26,872 nt of DNA from a virus, in IMG/VR virus record IMGVR_UViG_3300034272_000362, positions 1 to 26,872 of that record, one strand, 5' to 3'. A program made the position numbers and the translations under genes. Below, piece after piece: positions 1 to 8,600 of this stretch; positions within the stretch are counted from its first letter, which is position 1, and each line of letters opens with the position of its first letter. The notes beneath the pieces were generated by a model. It had not been told where the DNA came from. It worked only from the letters and a program-made list of their open reading frames with translations, and did no database searches.

Positions 1-1182
1 GTGTTGAGATGCGGACTTAGGACGAACCATATTCTCAGACATCTTCCATTGTAATAGGATATTGGTACCCATTACCAAAATGCCTTCATACCAAACGTCA
101 ATAGTCTTTTCAATTTTTTCAAACTTACCCTCTTCCATCATTTCAACCGGAGGATTAAAGTTTTCATCTTTCTCAATAATTCTTGAACCGCCACCCTCAA
201 GTATCTTTTTCTTATAAACTATTTTCTTGGTAGACTTATAATTAAAATACATTAGTGTACAAGTGTCACGATAAAACAAACTGTTCTCATAAAATTGAGC
301 AACATTGTAATAATCATACCATCCTTGACTGTATTGAGTAATTTCTTGTAAATCTTCTTTGGTTAAAGATTGGTCAATCTTCATTAATTCTGTTAATGAA
401 ACTGTCTTAATCTCACCCCAATAAAAACAATCTTTAAAGAAAGGGTCTTCTGTGTAGCTATAGACAATATTAGCCGGGTCAACATACGATATTTTAACTC
501 CTGCTCCTTGAAGAAACTCGTGTTTTGCAACACCTATACCAATAACTGTGGTGTCATAGTCTATTCTTTTACGAGTATCTTCATAATGATTTTCATCAAA
601 TATGGTATTAATACCTACCTCCTCAGCAATTTCAATAGCAGGTTTATACTTAAGTTGCATATACAATGCTAACTCCTCGTCATTTTCCGGTAACTCTTCG
701 GGGTCTATAGTGAATGCATTAACTCCTGTTTTATCTTTAATAGTTGTTAATATATCTTTTGAAATCATTTGCCCCTCTAATTCATCTTGATATTTGCTTC
801 TTTTAGATTGAGACATTGCATCTTGTGCATAAGCCTTAACCTTAAATAATCTATCAGACATACCATTGACAACAATGTCAATAAATTTAGGAAGGATAGG
901 GACCGGAGTCCAATCTAAGTTCAAATAAGATAAGTCACCATCAATAGCTAACTCATCTTTATATTTTGCAATTGATTGTTCGCCACGAGCATAAAGCCTA
1001 AGTCTACGGAAGTCTCTCCATTGACTATAGTATCTACAAGAGTTACCATCTTTTCTGAACCACTCATATTGGATAGCTTGCCCCACTTGCAACCCAAATG
1101 CATCCGAAGCCTTTTCTGCATCAGTTGCTAACTGACTTGGAAATGAAGTGGCATTTATCTCTATTTTTATGTCGTTTTTCAT
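1..1182 (-). CDS. Portal protein, N-terminal part (cut by window start)
   Basis: The frame is open from an ATG at 1182 to the window edge, about 394 residues, so the C-terminus is missing. The portal forms the dodecameric ring through which DNA enters and leaves the capsid. The call rests on recognition of crAss-like portal features, such as the YARGEQSIAKYKDEL stretch (about residues 63-77) followed by SYLNLDWTPVPILPKFIDIV, and on its place directly after the large terminase. Its ATG overlaps the terminase stop by 4 bp (ATGA), which points to translational coupling. It is hydrophilic with no membrane segment or signal peptide. A different head-neck protein is possible but less likely. Confidence 0.75.
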   Translation of the reverse strand, partial: MKNDIKIEINATSFPSQLATDAEKASDAFGLQVGQAIQYEWFRKDGNSCRYYSQWRDFRRLRLYARGEQSIAKYKDELAIDGDLSYLNLDWTPVPILPKFIDIVVNGMSDRLFKVKAYAQDAMSQSKRSKYQDELEGQMISKDILTTIKDKTGVNAFTIDPEELPENDEELALYMQLKYKPAIEIAEEVGINTIFDENHYEDTRKRIDYDTTVIGIGVAKHEFLQGAGVKISYVDPANIVYSYTEDPFFKDCFYWGEIKTVSLTELMKIDQSLTKEDLQEITQYSQGWYDYYNVAQFYENSLFYRDTCTLMYFNYKSTKKIVYKKKILEGGGSRIIEKDENFNPPVEMMEEGKFEKIEKTIDVWYEGILVMGTNILLQWKMSENMVRPKSASQH

Positions 1183-3428
1183 CTAATCAATTGACTTGTT
1201 GTACCTTCGTTTTTATACTTAGCGAAGTTAATAATTATTTTTGATTCTTTTTTCTCAGGAATGTAGAGGTGCTTTTGGTTAGCCATTATACATAATCCGG
1301 AACTTATCGAAGCATCAAACTTGGTTCTATCGTTAATATCAAACTTTGCCCAATCTTCAAGAGTCCTTGTAAATGGCATTGTTCCCATTTCTTCCGGGTC
1401 TCTATACTTAGCCTCTAAATCTAATCCAACGTGTTTCTCTATGTACGACTCAATTGCTGAAGCGTGTGCCTGCCTAACATCTTCCGAAGAGTTTGGAATA
1501 CCACCTAATTCTCGTTCAGTTTTTGTTAGCTTAGACATCTGCTTGTCAGGTCTATTAATAGAAAATCCTCTGTACCCCCTATTTTTAAGATGGTATAAAA
1601 GTCTTGGCTTATTATTTTCTACTAAGATAGGCATTCCATAAAATACTATTGCCATAAGGACTTCCTCAAAAAAGATTTCTGCTGTCTGCGGACGAGCAAC
1701 ATACTCCAAGAAGAACTCATTTACAGGAGCATCGTCCATGTGGAATTTAGTCTGACCATGCAATGCACCATTCGAACCACGTCCACCAACTACTGCTGAT
1801 ATGTCATAGGAGTCACAACCAAATGAACCAAGGTGCTCATTACCCGGGTATTTAACACCATTGCGGATATGCACATTGTTCTGCATATGTTTTGGTGGTG
1901 CCCAACTGATGTTGAATCTACCTCGTGTGTCAGGAGTCCATATTACTTGGGTATCTTTAATGCCATCTTTCCATGAGAATGAGCCACGAGTAAGGTAGTG
2001 TTCCTTAATCATTGAGTCATTGTAGTCAATCTGCTGATAGATTTTGGTCAAATTAAATAAGGACTGCTTACTCTCATCCCGGAAAGCATGAGACTGCGTT
2101 CTTGGAAACTGACGATAAAATTCGTTTAACGCATCGGCATCACTCTTTAACGATTCTACTTCAGCCTCCCAATAGTCTATTGCTCCATTTGTAATCCAAT
2201 TGCCATCAACTCCCATGATAGGTTCTTTAGGCTTTCTGAATACAGGATGACCATACCTGTCAATAAATCCTTCCATGTTCCACTCCATGGGAATAAACAA
2301 GGAATATAGACCACTCTTAGTCTGACCGTTGGCATTTCTTTTTAATAAATTTGAATCCTCAAACATATCTTTATAGTTCTGCCCTCCTTTTGATAATGCA
2401 TTTGAGGTTGAACCCATCATACACTTACCAATAATCTTGCTACCTAATCGAAGACAAGTCTTAGTTACACGCCAATTCTCCTTGATACTAACCGGCTTTG
2501 TCCATTTTCCACTTTCGTCATGAGCCAAGAATAATAGCTTTTCTCCATCATATGAGTTGTCGTCTGTATTTTTCCAATCTATTGACGTGTCAAGACCTTC
2601 TACTTCTGTATCGTCAGTGTCATACATATTCTTTTTGGTAATCTTGGATGCCGGTATCCTGAAAGCTAATTCAGTTTTAGGCTTGTCCATACCATCCATG
2701 ATAGGCTTGAAGAAAAATGGAAGACGACTATTGATAGGAACAACCTTGTCGGTAAACATTTTTTTAGCATCGGGTCCCGTCTTTGACAATATACCTATAC
2801 GTGCATTCCGTGCAAGCGTACCTATATTGACGCATTCAGATGAAGACATAAATGAGAATCCCGAACGTCTAATCTTTAAGTATATCATACCAAATGACCT
2901 CGGGTCGGCACGACAGGCTTCCCAAAATATCCAATAGATGCGGTTGGCTTCACGGAAGTCAGGATAGCCAACGTCAATACTTGACCACTGCAAGTACATA
3001 TAATGAGAACCGGTTATGTAGGTCTTAACACCATTGTTCATGAACCAAAAACCTTGCTCACGAAAATCAAACTCGTTCTCGATGTAGTCTACCCAACGAT
3101 TTTTAAATTCTTTTGATTTTTCGTTCCATTGAAATATGGTTTGTATTCTTGCTAAATCACGAGGGAGTTCTTGGCGTTCCCAATATTGTTCAGCTTTTGA
3201 TGCGTGTCTTTGGAGACACTTATCGGGAGTGGCAGGCAATGCTATTTTGAGTCCTTCTATTTCTACAATTTGACCAATCTGACCTGTCTTTGAAATTACT
3301 ATGACATTGTATTGCTCGTTATAGCCATAGAGCCAAGACTTCACTCTGTTTTTATTAGAGATGACACCTGCCGGTATATAGTTTTCTATTATACGGCAAA
3401 GACTATTGCTTTGACCTTCGTTCTGCAA
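1179..3428 (-). CDS. terL: Terminase large subunit (crAss-like)
   Basis: Packaging motor ATPase and headful nuclease, 749 aa. The ATPase half shows a deviant Walker A-like stretch KIRRSGFSF (residues 185-193) and a Walker B-like LLFLAHDE (298-305, D304/E305). The C-terminal RNase H-like nuclease has GCDSYD (537-542) with acidic D539, ILVENNKP with E604, and a late acidic/His segment near D650. The EWNMEGFIDRYG stretch (382-393) and the VENNKPRLLYHLKNRGY block (603-619) resemble crAss-like TerL. The start is TTG: an in-frame stop lies eight codons upstream and no early in-frame ATG exists. An AAGGA sits just before it, and the ORF overlaps the upstream gene by 26 bp. Start uncertain, function fairly sure. 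Confidence 0.88.
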   Translation of the reverse strand: MQNEGQSNSLCRIIENYIPAGVISNKNRVKSWLYGYNEQYNVIVISKTGQIGQIVEIEGLKIALPATPDKCLQRHASKAEQYWERQELPRDLARIQTIFQWNEKSKEFKNRWVDYIENEFDFREQGFWFMNNGVKTYITGSHYMYLQWSSIDVGYPDFREANRIYWIFWEACRADPRSFGMIYLKIRRSGFSFMSSSECVNIGTLARNARIGILSKTGPDAKKMFTDKVVPINSRLPFFFKPIMDGMDKPKTELAFRIPASKITKKNMYDTDDTEVEGLDTSIDWKNTDDNSYDGEKLLFLAHDESGKWTKPVSIKENWRVTKTCLRLGSKIIGKCMMGSTSNALSKGGQNYKDMFEDSNLLKRNANGQTKSGLYSLFIPMEWNMEGFIDRYGHPVFRKPKEPIMGVDGNWITNGAIDYWEAEVESLKSDADALNEFYRQFPRTQSHAFRDESKQSLFNLTKIYQQIDYNDSMIKEHYLTRGSFSWKDGIKDTQVIWTPDTRGRFNISWAPPKHMQNNVHIRNGVKYPGNEHLGSFGCDSYDISAVVGGRGSNGALHGQTKFHMDDAPVNEFFLEYVARPQTAEIFFEEVLMAIVFYGMPILVENNKPRLLYHLKNRGYRGFSINRPDKQMSKLTKTERELGGIPNSSEDVRQAHASAIESYIEKHVGLDLEAKYRDPEEMGTMPFTRTLEDWAKFDINDRTKFDASISSGLCIMANQKHLYIPEKKESKIIINFAKYKNEGTTSQLIR
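3204..3219. repeat. Palindrome GTGTCT-TTGG-AGACAC inside the terminase gene
   Basis: One of two copies within minus-strand coding sequence, read there as codons for KCLQRHA. A 12-base match by chance in 27 kb is unlikely, so a genome-wide function (protein site or RNA element) is suggested. Confidence 0.85.
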
Positions 3429-3690
3429 ATCCTTGTTTTGTATCTGTTCTGCTTACTCCACGCTCTGCGGAGTCAAGATTTTCTTGTTCTAATTCTATTC
3501 TACTTAGTATTTCGAACGCATCAAAGATAGCTAACTTTTTAGCTGCTGCTGCGTTCTTCATTTTATCAGCAGATACGTCAGTATCTGACTCGGTATTAAT
3601 AATATCTTCCTCAGCCACTTTTACAAGATGGTTGACCGCTTTGTACCCGGCTTCAATGATTCTTGACTTTATCTCTTTAGTGTCTCTCAT
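3403..3690 (-). CDS. Possible terminase small subunit
   Basis: 95 aa, ATG start at 3690, next to the preceding gene and overlapping the TerL start by 26 bp. The sequence is mostly helical and charged: an N-terminal helix (KEIKSRIIEAGYKAVNHLVKVAEE) and a central Ala/Lys-rich helix (NAAAAKKLAIFDAFEILSRIELEQ). Size, helical content and position directly upstream of TerL fit a small terminase that recognises the packaging site. No helix-turn-helix can be assigned by eye, so the call depends mainly on synteny. It could also be an unrelated small late protein. Confidence 0.4.
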   Translation of the reverse strand: MRDTKEIKSRIIEAGYKAVNHLVKVAEEDIINTESDTDVSADKMKNAAAAKKLAIFDAFEILSRIELEQENLDSAERGVSRTDTKQGFAERRSKQ

Positions 3691-4163
3691 TACTTAGCTT
3701 TTAAAAATATTACCTGAACCAATCGAGATTGTTCACCTGAGCCAAAGTTCTCAAGAATATTCCTTGAATGTGGGGCATCAGAGTTAAATACAACCATGCG
3801 GTTGAATTTAGAGTACATTGTAAGTAAAGGATTTTTATCTTTATCGTAGATAGTTGTTCCATCATTGTCAGGTGCTTGTTCATTTAAGTATAAAATACAA
3901 GTAATATCACCCATCATTTCATCAGTATGTATGAAATTTGGTTCTTTTTGATTTAATGGAGACTTCCTTACAAAGTTAAATGAAACACTGTATTGGTCAA
4001 ATAGTTCAGAAACGTACTGAGCGAACTCATCGTTATTATCTCTTGGCTGAATGTTTTTAAATATGTTCTCTCCATCTGCAATATCTTGAAAGCCATACTT
4101 GTGTATGTCATCAACATAAGCAACCGGGTCTTTTATTATATTATCAAGTGTAATCATATTCAT
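3690..4163 (-). CDS. 2OG-Fe(II) oxygenase-like protein
   Basis: 157 aa double-stranded beta-helix protein. Iron ligands are visible as H79-T-D81 (FIHTDE) and H132 (DAPHSR). R147 in SRLVQVIFLK fits the 2-oxoglutarate carboxylate-binding arginine. The stretch ITCILYLN (87-94) and the FNRMVVFNSDAPHS segment (120-133) match small prolyl-hydroxylase-like oxygenases (DUF6445-like). Such enzymes hydroxylate protein, nucleotide or other substrates using O2 and 2OG. The substrate here is unknown. It sits in the late operon between a GroES-like gene and the terminase genes, overlapping the former by 4 bp. That hints at modification of a virion or packaging protein, but this is inference. Confidence 0.75.
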   Translation of the reverse strand: MNMITLDNIIKDPVAYVDDIHKYGFQDIADGENIFKNIQPRDNNDEFAQYVSELFDQYSVSFNFVRKSPLNQKEPNFIHTDEMMGDITCILYLNEQAPDNDGTTIYDKDKNPLLTMYSKFNRMVVFNSDAPHSRNILENFGSGEQSRLVQVIFLKAK

Positions 4164-4723
4164 AATTTCATTGTTATTTGATGGTCATACATTCTGTACA
4201 ACTTTTCATCATCCACTGTGAACTCATATTCGCTGTCAGGAGAGAAGCAAATCATATCCCCGGGGTTTATGCCTTTCTTTAATAAGTATTCGTTAGGGTA
4301 CTTCATTATACCCATCAGTGGCTCCTCTGAAAAAGGCTTCTTGATATAACTCTCTGTAATGCCAATTGGTTTAACAAAACAGTATCTATCATAAGCATAC
4401 CACGTAGCGTTGTGCTTATACATAAAGAATTGGTCAGGCTCAATAAAAAATAGGTCGTCTTTAAAAAAAGACTTACCACTCTTTTGTCTGCCCTTCATGT
4501 CATTGTAAAACTTAAAGACATTATGGTGTACAAGAAGAGTATCTGACTTTTGAATAGGTCCGGAATAATCTAATGGCAACTCAACGACTTCTGCAAATCG
4601 GTTAGAAAACCTGTGGTCTTCTTCAGAGGTGCTGACAATAAAGTCAACACCACCTATCTCTTTTGTATTATCGTATCGCTTTCCATTAACCGGCTTGGCT
4701 ATGAAATAGAATGGCGACCTCAT
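4160..4723 (-). CDS. Protein with two GroES-like segments
   Basis: 187 aa. The C-terminal part (about 112-187) reads like a GroES fold: CFVKPIG start, then NPGDMICFSPDSEYEFTVDDEKLYRMYDHQITMKL (154-187). This is the arrangement of GroES, with GD, a short strand, charged turn, V-D-x-E and a final I-T/D strand. The N-terminal part (5-105) has a similar order: YFIAKP, FAEVVELP, KSDTLLVHH (59-67), and FFKDDLFFIEPDQFFMYK. It may be a duplicated GroES barrel acting as a phage co-chaperonin or scaffold, analogous to T4 gp31. It has no clear mobile-loop IVL tripeptide. A true GroES is encoded at 16256-16513. Structural prediction would decide. Confidence 0.45.
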   Translation of the reverse strand: MRSPFYFIAKPVNGKRYDNTKEIGGVDFIVSTSEEDHRFSNRFAEVVELPLDYSGPIQKSDTLLVHHNVFKFYNDMKGRQKSGKSFFKDDLFFIEPDQFFMYKHNATWYAYDRYCFVKPIGITESYIKKPFSEEPLMGIMKYPNEYLLKKGINPGDMICFSPDSEYEFTVDDEKLYRMYDHQITMKL

Positions 4724-4950
4724 TAGAAGTTAATGTTATATTCAATTGAAATTGGAATAGTGGAAGTGAACTCTTTCCAAAGTATCACTTCCTTATTCAA
4801 GTTTATGATGTAAATTTTGATTGAATTTTTCTTTCCATCAATTTTTATAAGATGAATTTCACTCGTATCTCCAAGAACTTTTTGACCAACAAGATAATGC
4901 ATGGCACCACCCTTGTAGTCCGGTCCTATTGATATTTTACGAATGTCCAT
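4723..4950 (-). CDS. Conserved small phage protein, unknown function
   Basis: 75 aa, starting MDIRKISIGPDYKGGAMHYLVGQ. This opening looks familiar from other Bacteroidetes phage late operons. The rest is beta-rich with alternating Ile/Lys residues and no membrane segment or cysteines. It touches the genes on both sides (overlap by one base at 4723 and 4950), so translation is coupled. No function assigned. Confidence 0.75.
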   Translation of the reverse strand: MDIRKISIGPDYKGGAMHYLVGQKVLGDTSEIHLIKIDGKKNSIKIYIINLNKEVILWKEFTSTIPISIEYNINF

Positions 4951-5339
4951 TACAATTCTTCTTCTTCCTCTTCTTTAAGGAAGTTAACGCCTGTCACCCA
5001 ATCTTTAAGAAAATAAAATTTTTCTAAGCCTTGAGGATTAACAATACTGATAGGGGTGAAGTCAAATTCCTTCTCACCTAATTCGGTAATGTCCTTAGTA
5101 AGTTTTTTGAGTCCTTCTTTACTGAACTTGTATCCACCTTTTTCATCAAGGATTAAACAATCTTTTTCATCCACCTGTGCATTGTCAAGTCTTAACCCTT
5201 CGATTTCTGACTGAAATGTTTCGTGATGAGATTTGATTTTCTCGTAGATGCGGAATAACTTCTTTTGAGTTTTGCTTTCTTGAGAACCGATTACGGAATT
5301 GAGGTTAGCAACTAACGTGTTAATTTGATTAAATTTCAT
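4950..5339 (-). CDS. Coiled-coil phage protein, unknown function
   Basis: 129 aa. The N-terminal 50 residues are strongly helical (NQINTLVANLNSVIGSQESKTQKKLFRIYEKIKSHHETFQSEIEGL) and the C-terminus ends in a run of six Glu before Leu. The ATG is preceded by an AT-rich leader (TTAAATCAAA) typical of this genome and of Bacteroidetes non-Shine-Dalgarno starts. It resembles small DUF1617-type phage proteins in size and layout only. It lies between the fibre genes and the packaging genes. Confidence 0.7.
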   Translation of the reverse strand: MKFNQINTLVANLNSVIGSQESKTQKKLFRIYEKIKSHHETFQSEIEGLRLDNAQVDEKDCLILDEKGGYKFSKEGLKKLTKDITELGEKEFDFTPISIVNPQGLEKFYFLKDWVTGVNFLKEEEEEEL

Positions 5340-5373
5340 TTTGATTTAATTTGATTTATATAAAAGTAATAAT

Positions 5374-5670
5374 TTATTCTGAAACTTCAACTATTGGCTC
5401 AACAACAGGAGGAACGTAATCTCCTATAATAGTTAAATTAAGTTGACCTGCTACCCAATCATAAGCGTAGTCATTAGTTTGCCACGCATCATAATCATCT
5501 CCTGACATAGTTAAATTACCTTGTGCAAGTTGTTGCATACTCTCACTTAAAAGAGTGTAGTAAAATGTTGCAGATGTACTTAAATTGTCATTAATACAAT
5601 AGGCATTTAATACTGTTGCTTCTTGTACTATGCCATTATCCCATATAGAGATAGGTGTGATTTGTTTCAT
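5374..5670 (-). CDS. Small protein downstream of the tail fibre
   Basis: 98 aa, starting 2 bp after the stop of the 1693-aa fibre. It has a beta-rich N-terminus, a Thr/Ser-rich middle, DDYDAWQTNDYAYDWVAGQLNL at about 58-79, and a Pro/Val/Glu tail. Similar small proteins next to long S74 fibres are common and may be fibre-associated or assembly factors. This is inferred from position; no catalytic motif is visible. Confidence 0.65.
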   Translation of the reverse strand: MKQITPISIWDNGIVQEATVLNAYCINDNLSTSATFYYTLLSESMQQLAQGNLTMSGDDYDAWQTNDYAYDWVAGQLNLTIIGDYVPPVVEPIVEVSE

Positions 5671-5672
5671 AA

Positions 5673-8600
5673 TTAGTTATTTTTTAAAATGTCTATTTCT
5701 GCTTTTAATTCTTTTATTGCATTTACCATAGTAACTATAATAGCATTGTAATTTAATCCTATAAAGTTATTATTATCTTCATATGCTTTAGGTATAAAGT
5801 CTTTAACTTCTTGAGCAACTAAACCCACTTGTTTTTCATCTCCATCTTTTTGGAAATCCATATTGTAAAGTTTAGGCTGCAGTCCTAAAATTGCTGAAAG
5901 ACCATTTGAGTAAGTTTCAAAATTTCTTTTACGTTTTGCATCTGATGCAGCAACCCAAACAGATGAAGAGTTTAATAAAACATATCCTCCATTTGTTGAA
6001 TAACCATATAATGCAGAACCAAATCCTCCCAAATAACCACTATATGTGCCTTGATAACCTAATCCTAAACTTAATGTATTATTATCTGAAGTTATATTAA
6101 GAGCATTTCCTGTTCCACTAATATATGCCTGACGACCTGATGTGATACGCATAAATTGAACTTGATTAACCCCAATAGATAATCCATTTGCTTGAGCGGT
6201 TGTTATAACTGCATCCCAAGGAGATGAACCTGTTTGCAATTGAGCAGCTGTAGAACCTTCAACACCATAAAGCAATGAACCACTTGTATTAGTCCAATAA
6301 CCATATATATATCCTGTTGTTGCTCCTGTAACACGATGAACAAGTACATTATTACCAACATTATTAATCATATTTCCTGCCACCTGAAATTTTTGACCTC
6401 CATCTGTGGAACTTCCTATTAATACGTTACCACCTGATGTGATACGCATACGTTCTGAACCACCAAGTTTAAAGAATAAATTCATTCCACTTGTTATCTC
6501 TATCTCAGCATCAACATTTAAGTTGCTGACATTTGCGTTTAATTCAATTTTTTTACCACTTCTATTAAATGTAGCAACACCACTTGCAAGTTGCAAATCT
6601 CCACCTGATGTGATACGCATACGTTCAGCAATAGTTCCTCCATCAGGTTTAGTATAAAAATACATTAAGCCACCATTAGTACCTACTTTTTCAACTCCTA
6701 TTGAACCATTAATATTTGAACCTGCATTATTAGTAAAGTTCATTTGAGAAAAATCATCTGCTGACCTTGCTCGTAACTCTAAACCTATTGCACTACTTGG
6801 TGCAGTGGAAATAATACCACTCGAAAACGTAGCACTTGTTCCTGTTAACGCTTGTGCTAATGTAACTTGTTGACTTGTATTAATAGTTAATGCAGCCTTG
6901 CTTAAAGTACCTAAAATTAAGGATGTTGTACCTACTGTCTTTAATACTGTTGAATAAGATATACCACCATCTGCTACGCTTATTTGAGTTGGAGTAGAAC
7001 CCTCAACGCCAATAGCCATATCACCCGAAGTATTACCTATTCTAATGAATTTGGTTGTAGTTGATGCAGCAGTATTATTTATAAAATCATTTAACCCACT
7101 AAACGTAGCACTTGTTCCTGTTAATGCACCACTAAATCTACCCGTACCATTAACATCTAATTTATATCCTGCGTCTGTTGTAGTTCCTATTAGTACGTTA
7201 CCACCTGATGTTACAATTAATCTATCAATTGGACTACCTGAAGGTGATGTTTGCAAAGAAATGCCATAATTAACTGCATCCATTGCTATTTGTGCCCTTT
7301 GAGGGTAATTTACTGTATGATAACCTGCACCTATAGTTAAATTTACTCCCCCATTACCTAAAGAAATAAATGGATAATTATTAACTTCAGTACCACCGAC
7401 TAATTGAATATTAGGATAATTGGCATTATTTGCTGTTGAACCTAAAACCTTTAAATAGTTGCCTATTGTACTACCACTTCCTCCCACAGTAACACTACTC
7501 GAAAACGTAGCACTTGTTCCTGATAAAGCTCTGCTCACCAATGTAACAGTAGTTCCATCGTCAGTAATAGCACTATCTCCTATTGCACTTGCAGCAGTAA
7601 ACTTAGGTAAGAAATTAGTAGTACCTGTTCCTGTGACAGGGTTTGTTAGAACGCTTTGATATTGAGGTATATTTAAAGTGTTTCCGATAAATGTTGCTGC
7701 TCCACTTGTACCTGTGGTTGTAAGTGTGATAGTATCTTGTTTTGAATTAAAGGTAGTCCAATCAGCAGATGATAATACACCACGATTGGTAGCCGATGCA
7801 GTAGGTACGTTAAGCGTAATTACAGGGGTTGTGGTTGAATTTGCTACTGTTGATGATAAGTCAGTTCCACTTGTTCCTAAAGTTAAAGCAGCAACGCTTG
7901 TAACAGTTCCTACATTATATGTTCTATCTGCTGATAAATCTTGAGAAGTTCCGTTAATTGTTATAGTCCTTGATGTTGGAACACCTCCCAAACCTGATAA
8001 AGTATAGGTAGGTACATTTAAAACATCTGCTATAAATGTACTTGAACCACTCGAGCCTGTTGTAGTTAGCGTAATAGCGTTCTGCTTGTTATTAAACGTA
8101 CTCCAATTCGCTGAGCTTAATGCACCTCTATTTGTAGCACTCGCAGTAGGCAAATTAAAAGTATGTGTATCAACTGAACTTGAAATAGCAAAGTCAGTTC
8201 CACTTGTGCCGACTGCAAGGTATTGTGTTTGTTTGGTTAGTCCGTTTAATGCCTGTAAGCCTGTGGTGAATGTGGTAATTACTTGACATAAGTGAGCGCC
8301 TTCCGTATGTAACGTAATTGTTCTGCTTGAATTATTAACAAAAATTCGAACAGCAAGTCTATCGGTTGCTAACAATACAGTCTCGGGTACTGCTAAGGCT
8401 GAAAAATAAGGTTGTATTGATGTACCAAATGATATTAATTCAGGAGTTGCTGAATTACTCGCAATTAAAGTAAACGTAGTTCCATCAAATTTGTAAAGTT
8501 CAACATAAAAAGAAGGAGAACCACCCCCCGAAGAAGCACTAAAATAAGTTTCAAAATTCCAATTACCTGCTGGTATTAACAATGAATTAGGGTCATTTGC

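Noticed and set aside
6431-7520. Repeats in the fibre as mobile or regulatory elements
   Set aside because: They are in frame and encode repeated beta units such as RITSGGNVLIG and LTGTSATFS, so they reflect protein repeats; only their recombination potential is noted.
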